The position numbers and the translations under genes are program-made. From positions 1-19,040 of the forward strand of contig CAZAAT010000046.1 of assembly GCA_964483175.1 (NCBI GenBank): a stretch of 19,040 nucleotides of DNA, read 5' to 3'. This document shows positions 1 through 7,584 of the stretch, piece by piece. This stretch comes from JAAYHC01 sp964483175. Lineage in GTDB: Bacteria > Bacillota > UBA5301. The stretch's first letter is position 1; each line of letters opens with the position of its first letter. Below the pieces are notes generated by a model, which had not been told where the DNA came from, searched no databases, and saw only the letters and a list, made by a program, of their open reading frames with translations.

Positions 1-486
1 GCCTTGAATAACTACGACTGTCCCGGTCTCGTGCACGGTGATGCCTAACCGCTTGGCAGCTTCGATAGCTACCTGACGCATTTGGGGACAATAGGGTTCA
101 GCCATGCTGAGATGGGTGGTAATCGGGCCGTCAAAGAAGGTATCTGCTCTGCCCCAAGTCCGATTGACAAACTGATCGCTTACCACGAAATCCCCAGGCT
201 TAACCCGGGCCTGTAGACTCCCGGCCGCACAGGGGCTGATAACTCTGGTGCAACCGAGCGATTTCATGGCCCACATATTTGCGCGGTAATTAATCATGTG
301 GGGTGGCAGCCGGTGATCCTTGCCATGTCTGGGTAAAAACGCAACTTTGTGCCCCTCAACGGTGGCCAAAGCAATCTTATCACTTGGCGCTCCATAAGGG
401 GTTTCAACCCAGACCTCCTCAACATCTTCGAGAAAGCTGTAGAAACCTGAACCGCCAAAAACGCCGATTTCTGCGTGTCGCTCCAT
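1..486 (-). CDS. mtnP: S-methyl-5'-thioadenosine phosphorylase (C-terminal part outside window)
   Basis: Partial gene: 162 codons are visible before the left window edge. The product would phosphorolyse 5'-methylthioadenosine to adenine and 5-methylthioribose-1-phosphate in the cytoplasm, which is purine and methionine salvage. My translation of this strand begins MERHAEIGVFGGSGFYSF; the GGSGFY phosphate-binding loop is near residue 10. It continues with FLPRHGKDHRLPPHMINYR (the RHG and NYRAN signature of MTAP), CAAGSL (usually SAVGSL in the family) and SDQFVNRTWGRADTFFDG. The visible part ends in TGTVVVIQG, just before the usual PRFST motif. The ATG at 486 is chosen because a GGGAGG box ends about 7 nt upstream; an in-frame ATG at 492 would be too close to that box. 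It starts 26 nt after the metK stop, so it is very probably cotranscribed with metK and controlled by the same SAM riboswitch. A related purine nucleoside or methylthioinosine phosphorylase specificity cannot be excluded from half the protein. Confidence 0.9.
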   Translation of the reverse strand, partial: MERHAEIGVFGGSGFYSFLEDVEEVWVETPYGAPSDKIALATVEGHKVAFLPRHGKDHRLPPHMINYRANMWAMKSLGCTRVISPCAAGSLQARVKPGDFVVSDQFVNRTWGRADTFFDGPITTHLSMAEPYCPQMRQVAIEAAKRLGITVHETGTVVVIQG

Positions 487-512
487 CTCCATCCCTCCCA
501 GGTCTATCAGGT

Positions 513-1718
513 TTAGGCTAACCCCGCCGCCTTACGCAAAACGTCAACCTTGTCGATCTTCTCCCATGGCAAATCAAGATCATCACGCCCAAAATGGCCA
601 TAAGCAGCAATCTGCCGGTAAATCGGCCGCCTCAGCTGAAAATCACGGATGATCGCAGCCGGGCGCAGATCAAAATGTTCCTGAACAATCTCGCTTAACC
701 GCTCATCGCTGATTACACCGGTTCCAAAGGTATCTACCATTATCGAAACCGGGTTGGCGACGCCAATCGCGTAGGCCACCTGAACCTCACATTTATCCGC
801 TAAGCCCGCAGCAACGATGTTTTTGGCGATGTACCTGATGGCATAAGCTGCCGAACGGTCAACCTTTGTTGGGTCTTTACCAGAGAAGGCTCCCCCGCCG
901 TGCCGAGCCATCCCCCCATAGGTGTCGACGATAATTTTTCTACCGGTCAGACCGGAGTCACCTTGCGGACCGCCAATAACAAAACGTCCTGTCGGGTTGA
1001 CCAGAATCTTGGTCTCCTCCGAAAGCAGCTCTGCCGGAATAATCGGCTTGATCACATGCTCAATCATATCGCGTTCGATGGTTGCCCGGTCTACCTCTGG
1101 ATTGTGCTGAGTCGAGATGACCACGGTATCGACACGAACCGGTTTATCATCCTCATACTCCACGGTGACCTGAGTTTTTCCATCTGGGCGCAAATACCTA
1201 AGCTGCCCACTTTTGCGCACCTCGGTTAAACGCCTGGCGAGGTTATGGGCCAGATATATTGGCATCGGCATATAAGTCGGAGTTTCATTGGTGGCATAAC
1301 CGAACATCAACCCTTGATCCCCGGCTCCGATTGCCTCAATCTCATCATCGGACATAGTCCCTTCTTTAGCTTCGAGGGCCTTGTCCACCCCAAGTGCAAT
1401 ATCTGGAGACTGTTCGTGGATAGCGGTTAAGACCGAACAAGTCTCAGCATCAAAACCATACTTGGCTCTGGTGTACCCGATATCGGCGACTACACTGCGA
1501 ACCAACTGTGGAATATCAACATAACAGCTACAAGTAATCTCCCCGTAAACCAAAACCAAACCAGTTGTAACAGCTGTTTCACACGCGACCCGAGCATTTG
1601 GATCTTTCTCTAGCATCGCATCCAGAATGGCATCAGAGATCTGATCGCACATTTTATCCGGATGCCCTTCAGTAACTGATTCCGATGTGAACAAAAAGCG
1701 CTTTTTCTGCTGTCCCAT
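513..1718 (-). CDS. metK: S-adenosylmethionine synthase (methionine adenosyltransferase)
   Basis: Makes S-adenosylmethionine from ATP and methionine in the cytoplasm as a Mg2+/K+-dependent tetramer. At 401 residues it has normal family length. Hallmarks seen: VTEGHPDKMCDQISDA at about 15-30 (ATP and metal binding), GAGDQGLMFGYA at about 131-142, GGPQGDSGLTGRK at about 249-261, and the glycine-rich GGGAFSGKDPTKVDRS at about 275-290. The start is the ATG at 1718, with AAGGAGG at 1728-1734 nine bases upstream. A TTG two codons earlier is only 3 nt from that box and is less likely. The gene follows a SAM-I riboswitch and terminator, so its transcription should fall when SAM is plentiful. mtnP follows 26 nt downstream. 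Confidence 0.98.
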   Translation of the reverse strand: MGQQKKRFLFTSESVTEGHPDKMCDQISDAILDAMLEKDPNARVACETAVTTGLVLVYGEITCSCYVDIPQLVRSVVADIGYTRAKYGFDAETCSVLTAIHEQSPDIALGVDKALEAKEGTMSDDEIEAIGAGDQGLMFGYATNETPTYMPMPIYLAHNLARRLTEVRKSGQLRYLRPDGKTQVTVEYEDDKPVRVDTVVISTQHNPEVDRATIERDMIEHVIKPIIPAELLSEETKILVNPTGRFVIGGPQGDSGLTGRKIIVDTYGGMARHGGGAFSGKDPTKVDRSAAYAIRYIAKNIVAAGLADKCEVQVAYAIGVANPVSIMVDTFGTGVISDERLSEIVQEHFDLRPAAIIRDFQLRRPIYRQIAAYGHFGRDDLDLPWEKIDKVDVLRKAAGLA

Positions 1719-1751
1719 CTGCAATAGCCTCCTTATGGCTCAACGCCATTA

Positions 1752-1779
1752 TAAAAGCCTCTTCGGCAAGAAGAGGCTT
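1752..1779 (-). terminator. Intrinsic terminator of the metK SAM riboswitch (expression platform)
   Basis: On the minus strand AAGCCTCTTC (1779-1770) pairs perfectly with GAAGAGGCTT (1764-1755) around a 5-base loop, followed by a short T run. It ends 18 nt before the metK ribosome binding site, inside the leader rather than after a gene, as expected for a riboswitch attenuator. The CCTCTT of its 5' arm (1776-1771) can instead pair with AAGAGG (1797-1792), which belongs to the 3' strand of riboswitch helix P1. This gives a plausible antiterminator when SAM is absent. Confidence 0.88.
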
Positions 1780-1792
1780 AGTCTGCACACTC

Positions 1793-1896
1793 CTCTTATC
1801 TGCCAGCTCACCTGCAGGAATTGGCACCTGAATCGCCATGGGCGACTTGGTTGCCGGGTTTCATCGGGCCAGTCCCTCCACCTCTCTTGATAAGAG
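1793..1896 (-). promoter_or_regulatory. SAM-I riboswitch (S-box) aptamer
   Basis: Read on the minus strand, the 104-nt element opens with CTCTTATC (1896-1889) and closes with GATAAGAG (1800-1793), a perfect 8-bp P1 helix. Inside are the conserved S-box blocks: GACTGGCCCGATGAAACC followed by GGCAACC, then GGTGCCAATTCCTGCAG. This class binds S-adenosylmethionine directly. Position (directly before metK and a terminator) and sequence agree, so SAM binding should favour the terminator and switch off metK and mtnP. Confidence 0.97.
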
Positions 1897-1931
1897 TTAC
1901 ACGAATATATTGTTGTTTCCAAAACACATTA

Positions 1932-1960
1932 ATTTTAGCACACCGAAAATCAACGGTCAA
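1932..1960 (-). promoter_or_regulatory. Sigma-A-type promoter of the metK-mtnP operon
   Basis: Minus-strand TTGACC (1960-1955), a 17-nt spacer, then TAAAAT (1937-1932): a near-consensus housekeeping promoter. Initiation would fall near 1925, about 30 nt before the riboswitch aptamer. The -35 box directly abuts the stop codon of the upstream BshC-like gene, so the two transcription units are packed without spacing. Confidence 0.75.
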
Positions 1961-3514
1961 TCATTGCTTAGCGAATTGTGCTATCTCACCCGGGTCAAAC
2001 AGGAAATAAGCATAGTCACGTCGTTTAGCTTCTTTGCTTGCCGCAAACATTTCCTTTTTTTCCGCCAGGCGCCTTGTCAACTCCTGCTGATATACGCTGA
2101 CTGCTGAACCGATCGACCGGTTGAGCTTTTTGATTTCTAAGCCGATCTCCTTACGGTTAGCATCGCCGGCCTTGATTTGGGTAATCAGGAGCTCTTTCCG
2201 CCTAACCATATCCTGTAGTTCTTCCTGCTCTAAATCGGAAAGACCGGCCTCTTTCAGGTGGCGATCGGGATTATACTCCACATCTCTGATTAGCTCTTCT
2301 AGCTCGCTCAATTCCTCAGAACTAACTTCATGCACGTTTAAATGCGGATACACAGTTAGAGTTGCTCCGGCGTATTCCGGCGGCTCGACTTGGTAGTAAT
2401 CGCGGATAAACTGGCTAGTAGCTCCATCATATTTTGCTCCCCCAACCCCATGGAGGAAGAGGTCGCAACCGAATAACCGCATGAACAAGGTTAAGGTCAT
2501 ACCGCGCGGCCGAAGGGCCACCCCCTCTAGCTGCTCGGCAACCAACTTCCCGCTCCAAGATAAGACCGCCTCACCTGCGGCATGCAAGGAGCAATGTCCT
2601 TGGGCAGTTTTCACGTAAGCAGGAGCTCGCACACCATCTTTCATCAACCAGAGCGGTAGCTCATAATCAGCGTTAGCCTCATCCCGAATGAGATCGGGAA
2701 ATGGGTTCACCCGATACCGGTAGCCATGGGCTCTGCGGTATGCAGCCAGCGTTTGGTTGTACTGCTTAGTGAAAAATGCGGCATCATTAATGAGTTCAGC
2801 CATAAATCCTTTAAACTCGCTCGTCTCTGCCAGAAGAGATACCGGGTACTCCAAATATCTGGCCTGCTCCCCTTCGTACAAGCGCCGCAGTTTGGTTAGC
2901 CACTCCGCCAGCCGGAGAGATCTATCCAGATCGGTCCCGCCATCATCTTCGCTCAGAAGGGCCAAAAATCGCTGGACATTAGCTTTGCTTTGCTCTTGAT
3001 ACCCCTCAGTACCCAATTCACGCAGACTACTGATAAATTTGGTTATCTGCTCAGAGGTTGGCGGCGCTAAAAACTCAAAGGTCTTGTTGGCTTCTGCAGT
3101 CAATAACGGGATTTTTTCCTGCTGCCATCCGTCCGCGAAAAGCGGAACCGCTGCCTCCAGCACCCCAGCTTCATCGGTATCAACAATTAAATTAATTGCT
3201 ATAGCGCCGCTTTGCGCAGCCACCTCGGCTAGCAAAAAATTTTTAAACCAAACACCGGGATGGTAAAACCGCGGCTGATGCCCGGTAACTAAGACCATAG
3301 GGTCGCGTTCACTAGGCAGCTTGATCTTTTCACCTAGCACCTGTTCGGTAAAAGCAATAGCACCGGCAACGATCTGCCGGTGTAACGAACGAGCTTCGTT
3401 CAACTTTCGGTTTCCGAGAGCGATCTTCGGCCAATCTTCGACCGCCGGTCTGACCAGGGACTGCCGATCTAACTCGGGGATTCGCCAGATCCCCTCATTT
3501 CCATCCTGTCTCAC
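1961..3514 (-). CDS. BshC-like protein (putative bacillithiol-type cysteine-adding enzyme, divergent)
   Basis: 517 residues, close to the roughly 540 of Bacillus BshC, which adds cysteine to glucosaminyl-malate in the last step of bacillithiol synthesis. Similarity was recalled, not computed. Visible features: LVTGHQPRFYHPGVWFKNF at about 75-93, which occupies the place of the canonical VTGQQ/GLxTGP motif; VDTDEAG at 111-117; LRPRGMTLTLF and HGVGGAKYDGATSQF at about 334-369; and a strongly charged, probably coiled-coil C-terminal region at about 395-495, as in BshC. No signal peptide, so it is cytoplasmic. It starts at a GTG with GGAG 9 nt upstream, 14 nt after the stop of the BshB1-like gene, so the two are almost certainly coexpressed. 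The divergence at the N-terminal motif leaves room for a different acceptor or amino acid. Family assignment rests partly on the neighbour. Confidence 0.58.
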   Translation of the reverse strand: MRQDGNEGIWRIPELDRQSLVRPAVEDWPKIALGNRKLNEARSLHRQIVAGAIAFTEQVLGEKIKLPSERDPMVLVTGHQPRFYHPGVWFKNFLLAEVAAQSGAIAINLIVDTDEAGVLEAAVPLFADGWQQEKIPLLTAEANKTFEFLAPPTSEQITKFISSLRELGTEGYQEQSKANVQRFLALLSEDDGGTDLDRSLRLAEWLTKLRRLYEGEQARYLEYPVSLLAETSEFKGFMAELINDAAFFTKQYNQTLAAYRRAHGYRYRVNPFPDLIRDEANADYELPLWLMKDGVRAPAYVKTAQGHCSLHAAGEAVLSWSGKLVAEQLEGVALRPRGMTLTLFMRLFGCDLFLHGVGGAKYDGATSQFIRDYYQVEPPEYAGATLTVYPHLNVHEVSSEELSELEELIRDVEYNPDRHLKEAGLSDLEQEELQDMVRRKELLITQIKAGDANRKEIGLEIKKLNRSIGSAVSVYQQELTRRLAEKKEMFAASKEAKRRDYAYFLFDPGEIAQFAKQ

Positions 3515-3528
3515 TTGTTCTCACTCCG

Positions 3529-4311
3529 CTACAGTAAACTTTGGATCGTTTCGATGCCTAGGACTTCCCGGCTAAAGAAAGGCTCGCCAAATGGGCGCCG
3601 AATCAAACGGCCATAGTAGCGACAATAACTCTCGGCTAATGTGTGCACTTCATCGATCTGCCGCTCTCCAGCATTAAACTGAGTGTTGTAAGCCGCCAAC
3701 GCCGCCAGTTTTGCTTCCATCCCCTGAGTACAGTCGAAAACAAACGAAGGCTCAAGATGCATCCGATAGTGATTAGAACTAAAGTGGAATATTTTTGCCG
3801 GATAATGGCGCTCCCCACTCATCGCTGTTTTGGACAATTTAGCATAAAACCGCGCCGCCTCTACCAACGCTGCCCCTGTCCGATGGTCAGGATGGGCATC
3901 AACCCAGTAGGGTGCAAAGAGAATTCGCGGTCGGATTAGCCGTAAAACCTCTGCTACCTTCATCCGGTTTTCCACTGAATCCTCAAGGTAGCGGTTGGGC
4001 AGATCCATCGTCACTCTGAGGTCGATGCCAAGAATCTCACCGGCGGCCTTGGCCTCGGCTAGTCTAGTTTCAACCGTACCGACGGGCGTAGGCTCTCCGT
4101 TAGTAAGATCCACTATAGCCACGCTTAATCCTTGTTGAACTAGGACACTAATGGTTGCGCCCATGGCAATCTCTGCGTCATCTGGATGAGGAGCTAAGAC
4201 GGCAACATCGACCGGCTGTGAACGCTCGCCGTAGTCTGTCAAAAACTCAATTATCTCCGCGTGAGTTGGTTGCTTCCAGACCCCATTGATTTGGTATGAA
4301 CTCAGTTGCAT
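3529..4311 (-). CDS. bshB1: BshB1-like PIG-L/LmbE family zinc N-deacetylase
   Basis: 260 residues. PIG-L/LmbE enzymes use zinc to deacetylate N-acetylglucosaminyl substrates; BshB1 acts on GlcNAc-malate in bacillithiol synthesis. The two signature motifs are HPDDAE (H42, D44, D45) and HPDH (H140-H143). Resemblance to Bacillus BshB1 runs through the protein: VDLTNGEPTPVGT, LPNRYLEDS, FAPYWVDAHPDHRTGAALV, and FFSREVL near the C-terminus. An N-terminal segment of about 33 residues precedes the usual start of the fold (VDVAVLAPHPDD), so the protein is longer than Bacillus BshB1. The ATG overlaps the end of the glycosyltransferase gene (ATGCAACTGA carries both start and stop), which suggests translational coupling. 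A BshC-like gene follows. A role in glycan or lipid deacetylation, suggested by the glycosyltransferase and LptD-like neighbours, is an alternative. Confidence 0.85.
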   Translation of the reverse strand: MQLSSYQINGVWKQPTHAEIIEFLTDYGERSQPVDVAVLAPHPDDAEIAMGATISVLVQQGLSVAIVDLTNGEPTPVGTVETRLAEAKAAGEILGIDLRVTMDLPNRYLEDSVENRMKVAEVLRLIRPRILFAPYWVDAHPDHRTGAALVEAARFYAKLSKTAMSGERHYPAKIFHFSSNHYRMHLEPSFVFDCTQGMEAKLAALAAYNTQFNAGERQIDEVHTLAESYCRYYGRLIRRPFGEPFFSREVLGIETIQSLL

Positions 4312-5006
4312 TTGCTAACTCCCTCATTTATGACCCGCCAATAGTAACGCAGTCGCTGCTCAGGGTCGTCTAATTCTAATCCGAATGAACGGTCAAAATT
4401 ATCAATATAGATCAGTGGAATCGCCTCTTCTACGACGGTCAAGCCTGCTCGGTGAGCCTCCAACCACAACTGTAGCGGGAAACCATACCCGGTCTCGGTT
4501 AAGGTTAGTTTGTTAAGCGACGCCACCTTATACCCTTTCATCCCACAAAAACTATCAGTTAGTCCAAAACCGGTGATCTCATTGACTCTTTTGGTAACAA
4601 CCTGATTGATCTGCTGCCGGTCTTCAGGGACGGTACCAACAGCCTCGGTAGTAAGATAACGGCTACCGGAGACAATATCCCACCCTTCGGTTAAACGGCT
4701 AAAAAACCGGGGAATCCTTTGCGGCTCATGCTGTTCATCGCAGTCAATGGTCACCAGATACTCATATCCTGTCGCAATAGCAAATTGAAAGGCATTGATC
4801 AGACTCTGACCATATCCAAGGTTACGCGCATGCCTAATCAGATGAATATTGTCAAAACAAGCCAAAAATTGCCGGGAAAAGTCAGTGGACCCGTCATCAA
4901 TCACTAAGATATCAGCAGGTCCAGCATATTGTACAATGGCGTTGAGGACTTTCTCCACTGATTTTTCTTCGTTGAAAACGGGGACTGCGACAAGCTTATT
5001 CTCCAA
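4302..5006 (-). CDS. Family 2 glycosyltransferase (dolichol-phosphate-mannose synthase-like)
   Basis: GT-A fold family 2 transferase of about 234 residues that moves a sugar from a nucleotide donor to a lipid or other acceptor. Visible motifs: VAVPVFNEEKS at the N-terminus, VIDDGSTD at about 35-42 (nucleotide binding), TIDCDEQHEP at about 86-95 (DxD-type metal site) and SGSRY at 113-117. There are no transmembrane segments, so it is a soluble or peripheral cytoplasmic enzyme. I place the start at the TTG at 5006, because GGGAG lies 8 nt upstream directly after the stop of the LptD-like gene. A GTG at 5045 would extend the protein by 13 residues and overlap that gene. Its 3' end overlaps bshB1 by 10 nt. 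It is not BshA, which is a GT4 enzyme. The substrate is unknown; candidates are envelope glycolipids, or a sugar passed to the deacetylase encoded next. Confidence 0.85.
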   Translation of the reverse strand: MENKLVAVPVFNEEKSVEKVLNAIVQYAGPADILVIDDGSTDFSRQFLACFDNIHLIRHARNLGYGQSLINAFQFAIATGYEYLVTIDCDEQHEPQRIPRFFSRLTEGWDIVSGSRYLTTEAVGTVPEDRQQINQVVTKRVNEITGFGLTDSFCGMKGYKVASLNKLTLTETGYGFPLQLWLEAHRAGLTVVEEAIPLIYIDNFDRSFGLELDDPEQRLRYYWRVINEGVSKCN

Positions 5007-5019
5007 AGAGGGCACTCCC

Positions 5020-6570
5020 TTACCAGGTAAACTCGATCCTCGCACCGAGCTCTTGATCCATCAAGTCATATTCTAGCTTTATATCATAGCAGTGCAATTT
5101 CCGCAAGAGAGAGATATCACTCTTATCCCAGTCAGCTTTATCGAAGTTATAATTCAAATTGGCACCTAGGAGCCACTTATCAGCCAAATCAAGCTCACCG
5201 GTTAATGTGGCTGTCTTTAGCTTGTTGCGCACTAAGTCATGATTTAAGCCGATAGTGGTGGATGCCGCGACCAGTTCCGTTCGCCCGGACAACCCCAGAG
5301 AATAGGCCACGCTGCTAAATTGCTCAGCCGCAAGATCATATTTTAGCGTTGACCCGGCTGAAATTCTCCCGGCCCCCAATGTTCGGGCATAACTACCGTT
5401 CAGTAAAGCAAATCGGCCAGTACTTGGCGGGTCTAACTCTTTAAAGTAGGGTTTCCCCACCACTTCGGTCTGTTGATGTCCCAGTCCAAAATTCCAATTA
5501 GCCAGTCGTTTGCGTAAATAAACGGTATGGCTACCTTCTAAGTACTGCTCTTGATCGCCATCGATCCCGTATAATGCAGCTTTGCCCTGTGCGCTGGCAT
5601 CGAGATAAAAACCAGCGGATAAGTTATGCCGCCAACTAGCCCGAAGTTGCCCGAAAATTCGGCTGGCAGCGGTCTGGTTCGCCGGCGACTCGAGATAACC
5701 CCACCGGAGACCAGGGGTGAACCTTAATTCGCCAATAGATTGGGTTGCACCTGAGTACCGAATCTCTGGGAGATACCTAAGAGTTTGTTCATTTTCCTCT
5801 TGAGCCTGTCCAGCAACTAGGGAGAAGGCACCTGAGGGTCGATCAAGATCAAAGCGCAATCCTCCCAGGGGATATTGGTTCTTCGGACTTTCCAGCCATT
5901 TGGCACTAAAGGTCCCAGTCTCCCCTAAGCGCCTGAGATACTCCACATCTCCTTCTAACCCGGTTTTGGTCCCGAAAATTAAAGTACTCCGGAAAAGGTA
6001 TTGCTCGCTGGGTACGGTTTGGTAAGTAACCCCGAGATAACCACCGCGCGTCTCATCGGCACCGATTATTGGTCTGGGAAGGCCCTCTCGACTCTCCCGA
6101 CCAAACCGTGAGTCATCAACAATAAAGCTCAAGCCAGGCTGTGGAATCACCCGGTACCCGAAGACTTTGATCCATGTCACTTTAGTCGTCAGCCGCCCAT
6201 TAGCAAGGTCAAAGGTCAGCAGTTTCGTATATAGCTCTAGCTCCGGTTGGGGCAGGGTACACTTTGTGATGCTGGCGTTGGTGATGTAGACGACATCATC
6301 AACCACCTCAGCCTCGGAACCAGTGATAATAATCCCATCAACTATCGTACGAAAATCTGTGATGACCCCTCGCTGGCTTTCCCAGTCATATTTTAACAGT
6401 GCACCGGTTAATGCCTGGTCCTGGATGACCAGTTCGATATCACCGGCGGCAGAGATCTGCTTAGAGACCAGATCACCAGTTATCTCATCGGCTCGCAAAT
6501 TAAGCTCTGCTGCGCAGGCTGGCATGGCCACAATATTGATGATTAATAGTACTAGGACAAGTTTCCTCAT
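5020..6570 (-). CDS. LptD/OstA-like outer-membrane assembly protein
   Basis: 516 residues. A signal peptide (MRKLVLVLLIINIVAMPACA) is followed by an OstA/LptA-like beta-jellyroll region at about 22-125 (RADEITGD, ISAAGDIELVIQDQALTG, GIIITGSEAEVV). Then comes ITKCTLPQPELELYTKLL, which matches the conserved linker of LptD, and a barrel of alternating hydrophobic strands to the end. LptD inserts lipopolysaccharide into the outer leaflet. LptD-like cysteines are seen at 104 and near the end (RKLHCYDIKL, C494). The last residues, GARIEFTW, fit the aromatic C-terminal signal read by BamA. It is shorter than E. coli LptD (about 780). The ATG has no good ribosome binding site in the preceding 20 nt; GGGAGG lies about 30 nt upstream. 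It follows the periplasmic repeat protein by 76 nt and precedes the glycosyltransferase. Confidence 0.78.
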   Translation of the reverse strand: MRKLVLVLLIINIVAMPACAAELNLRADEITGDLVSKQISAAGDIELVIQDQALTGALLKYDWESQRGVITDFRTIVDGIIITGSEAEVVDDVVYITNASITKCTLPQPELELYTKLLTFDLANGRLTTKVTWIKVFGYRVIPQPGLSFIVDDSRFGRESREGLPRPIIGADETRGGYLGVTYQTVPSEQYLFRSTLIFGTKTGLEGDVEYLRRLGETGTFSAKWLESPKNQYPLGGLRFDLDRPSGAFSLVAGQAQEENEQTLRYLPEIRYSGATQSIGELRFTPGLRWGYLESPANQTAASRIFGQLRASWRHNLSAGFYLDASAQGKAALYGIDGDQEQYLEGSHTVYLRKRLANWNFGLGHQQTEVVGKPYFKELDPPSTGRFALLNGSYARTLGAGRISAGSTLKYDLAAEQFSSVAYSLGLSGRTELVAASTTIGLNHDLVRNKLKTATLTGELDLADKWLLGANLNYNFDKADWDKSDISLLRKLHCYDIKLEYDLMDQELGARIEFTW

Positions 6571-6646
6571 ACTAAGGTAAGTTCGCGATTATCCCCTGAC
6601 CTCCCTGCGCTTTGCAAACGACAATAGCTTGCAGTAGGGGAAAATC

Positions 6647-7564
6647 TTAGCGAACATCACCGAGGCCACCGACGGGGATAAGGCCATCTACCTGAACATA
6701 AAATTCTGACCCAATTGGTATGGTAACATCTTTACCTTTGACAAAGTATCCCCCGACCAAACCGAGTGGGCCAAGCAATAATACGCCAGCCATGCTCGCT
6801 CCAGCAGCTAGTTCGACTGATTTATTCTTTTCCAGAGCTTCCTTATCTATCTTCAAGGGAACTTGGGTTCCGTCGATCGCTCGAACATAACCGAAATCCA
6901 CGGTAACCCGACCATCTTTGCCCATATTTCCAGCTTTGGTGACGGTCTGCACCGTGCCAATGCCTTGGGTCCCAGCTGGAATGACCAGTCGGTTGTTCAA
7001 CCGCAGGTCTTCAACGATCGTATACTCCACGGAATCACCGACCTTGCTCGTCGCCGAACTCAACTCCGTTAAGAGCTTAATCCGAATCGTTTGGCCATTA
7101 GGGACTTTGACCAAAGCAACGTCAAATTTACCTTCGGGGAAGGTCAAGTTGACTAACCTCTCAATGCGAGAAAGCAGACTACCTTCCTGTGGGCCACCAT
7201 AATACAAAGTCTCCAAGTTGGATACTCGGTCGCCGACCGGTCTCGCCGTAACTGCGCGTGTTGTGTACCACTCTAAAGTACTAAGTTTAAGGTTAATGGA
7301 GGCATTACCCCCTACACTAGACAACAACTCACTAATCTTGGCAATCCGATTAATTAACGGCCCATCTGATACCTCACCCAACAGGTCCAATTCCAAGTTG
7401 CTTACCCTTTCCATTATCGAGAGAGTCGGCGAGGACTCCCCATATAACGCGAGCTCAGCCTCTGTTAAGGCCGTTAGCGGCGCCTCAGCAGCAAAACCCA
7501 CCAGCGGTGTACTCGCTAAAGCTATAGTTACAACCAGAACAAGCAACCTTTCCAACATTCGCAT
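6647..7564 (-). CDS. Exported repeat protein, probably periplasmic, function unknown
   Basis: 305 residues with an N-terminal signal peptide ending near LVGFAAEA (residue 26). Residues 37-143 hold imperfect repeats built on a YG or LG, then a short polar stretch, then L-I/L-x-R-I/V and a leucine-rich tail: ALYGESSPTLSIMERVSNLE, LLGEVSDGPLINRIAKI, LYYGGPQEGSLLSRIERL. Similar repeats occur in exported proteins of cyanobacteria (from memory). The C-terminal half (about 150-295) looks beta-rich, with two related motifs, VPNGQTIRIKLL and IPIGSEFYVQVD, and a glycine-rich hydrophobic stretch at 256-276. The ATG at 7564 is preceded by AGGAGG about 10 nt upstream; a TTG eight codons earlier overlaps the previous stop and is unlikely. 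It lies between two outer-membrane protein genes, 20 nt after one, so a role in envelope assembly or tethering is inferred. Confidence 0.75.
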   Translation of the reverse strand: MRMLERLLVLVVTIALASTPLVGFAAEAPLTALTEAELALYGESSPTLSIMERVSNLELDLLGEVSDGPLINRIAKISELLSSVGGNASINLKLSTLEWYTTRAVTARPVGDRVSNLETLYYGGPQEGSLLSRIERLVNLTFPEGKFDVALVKVPNGQTIRIKLLTELSSATSKVGDSVEYTIVEDLRLNNRLVIPAGTQGIGTVQTVTKAGNMGKDGRVTVDFGYVRAIDGTQVPLKIDKEALEKNKSVELAAGASMAGVLLLGPLGLVGGYFVKGKDVTIPIGSEFYVQVDGLIPVGGLGDVR

Positions 7565-7584
7565 AATTATTTTTCCTCCTATGC

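Noticed and set aside
900..1430. Several plus-strand open frames opposite metK
   Set aside because: They lie wholly antisense to a conserved gene, have no ribosome binding sites and show no recognisable protein features. The same applies to all other plus-strand frames in the window.
1687..2107. Plus-strand open frames across the metK leader
   Set aside because: The region is explained on the minus strand by a promoter, SAM-I aptamer and terminator; the frames merely cross these elements.
4302..5006. BshA (first enzyme of bacillithiol synthesis)
   Set aside because: BshA is a GT4 enzyme with a GT-B fold of about 380 residues. This protein has the N-terminal DDGS and DxD motifs of a GT2 enzyme and about 234 residues.
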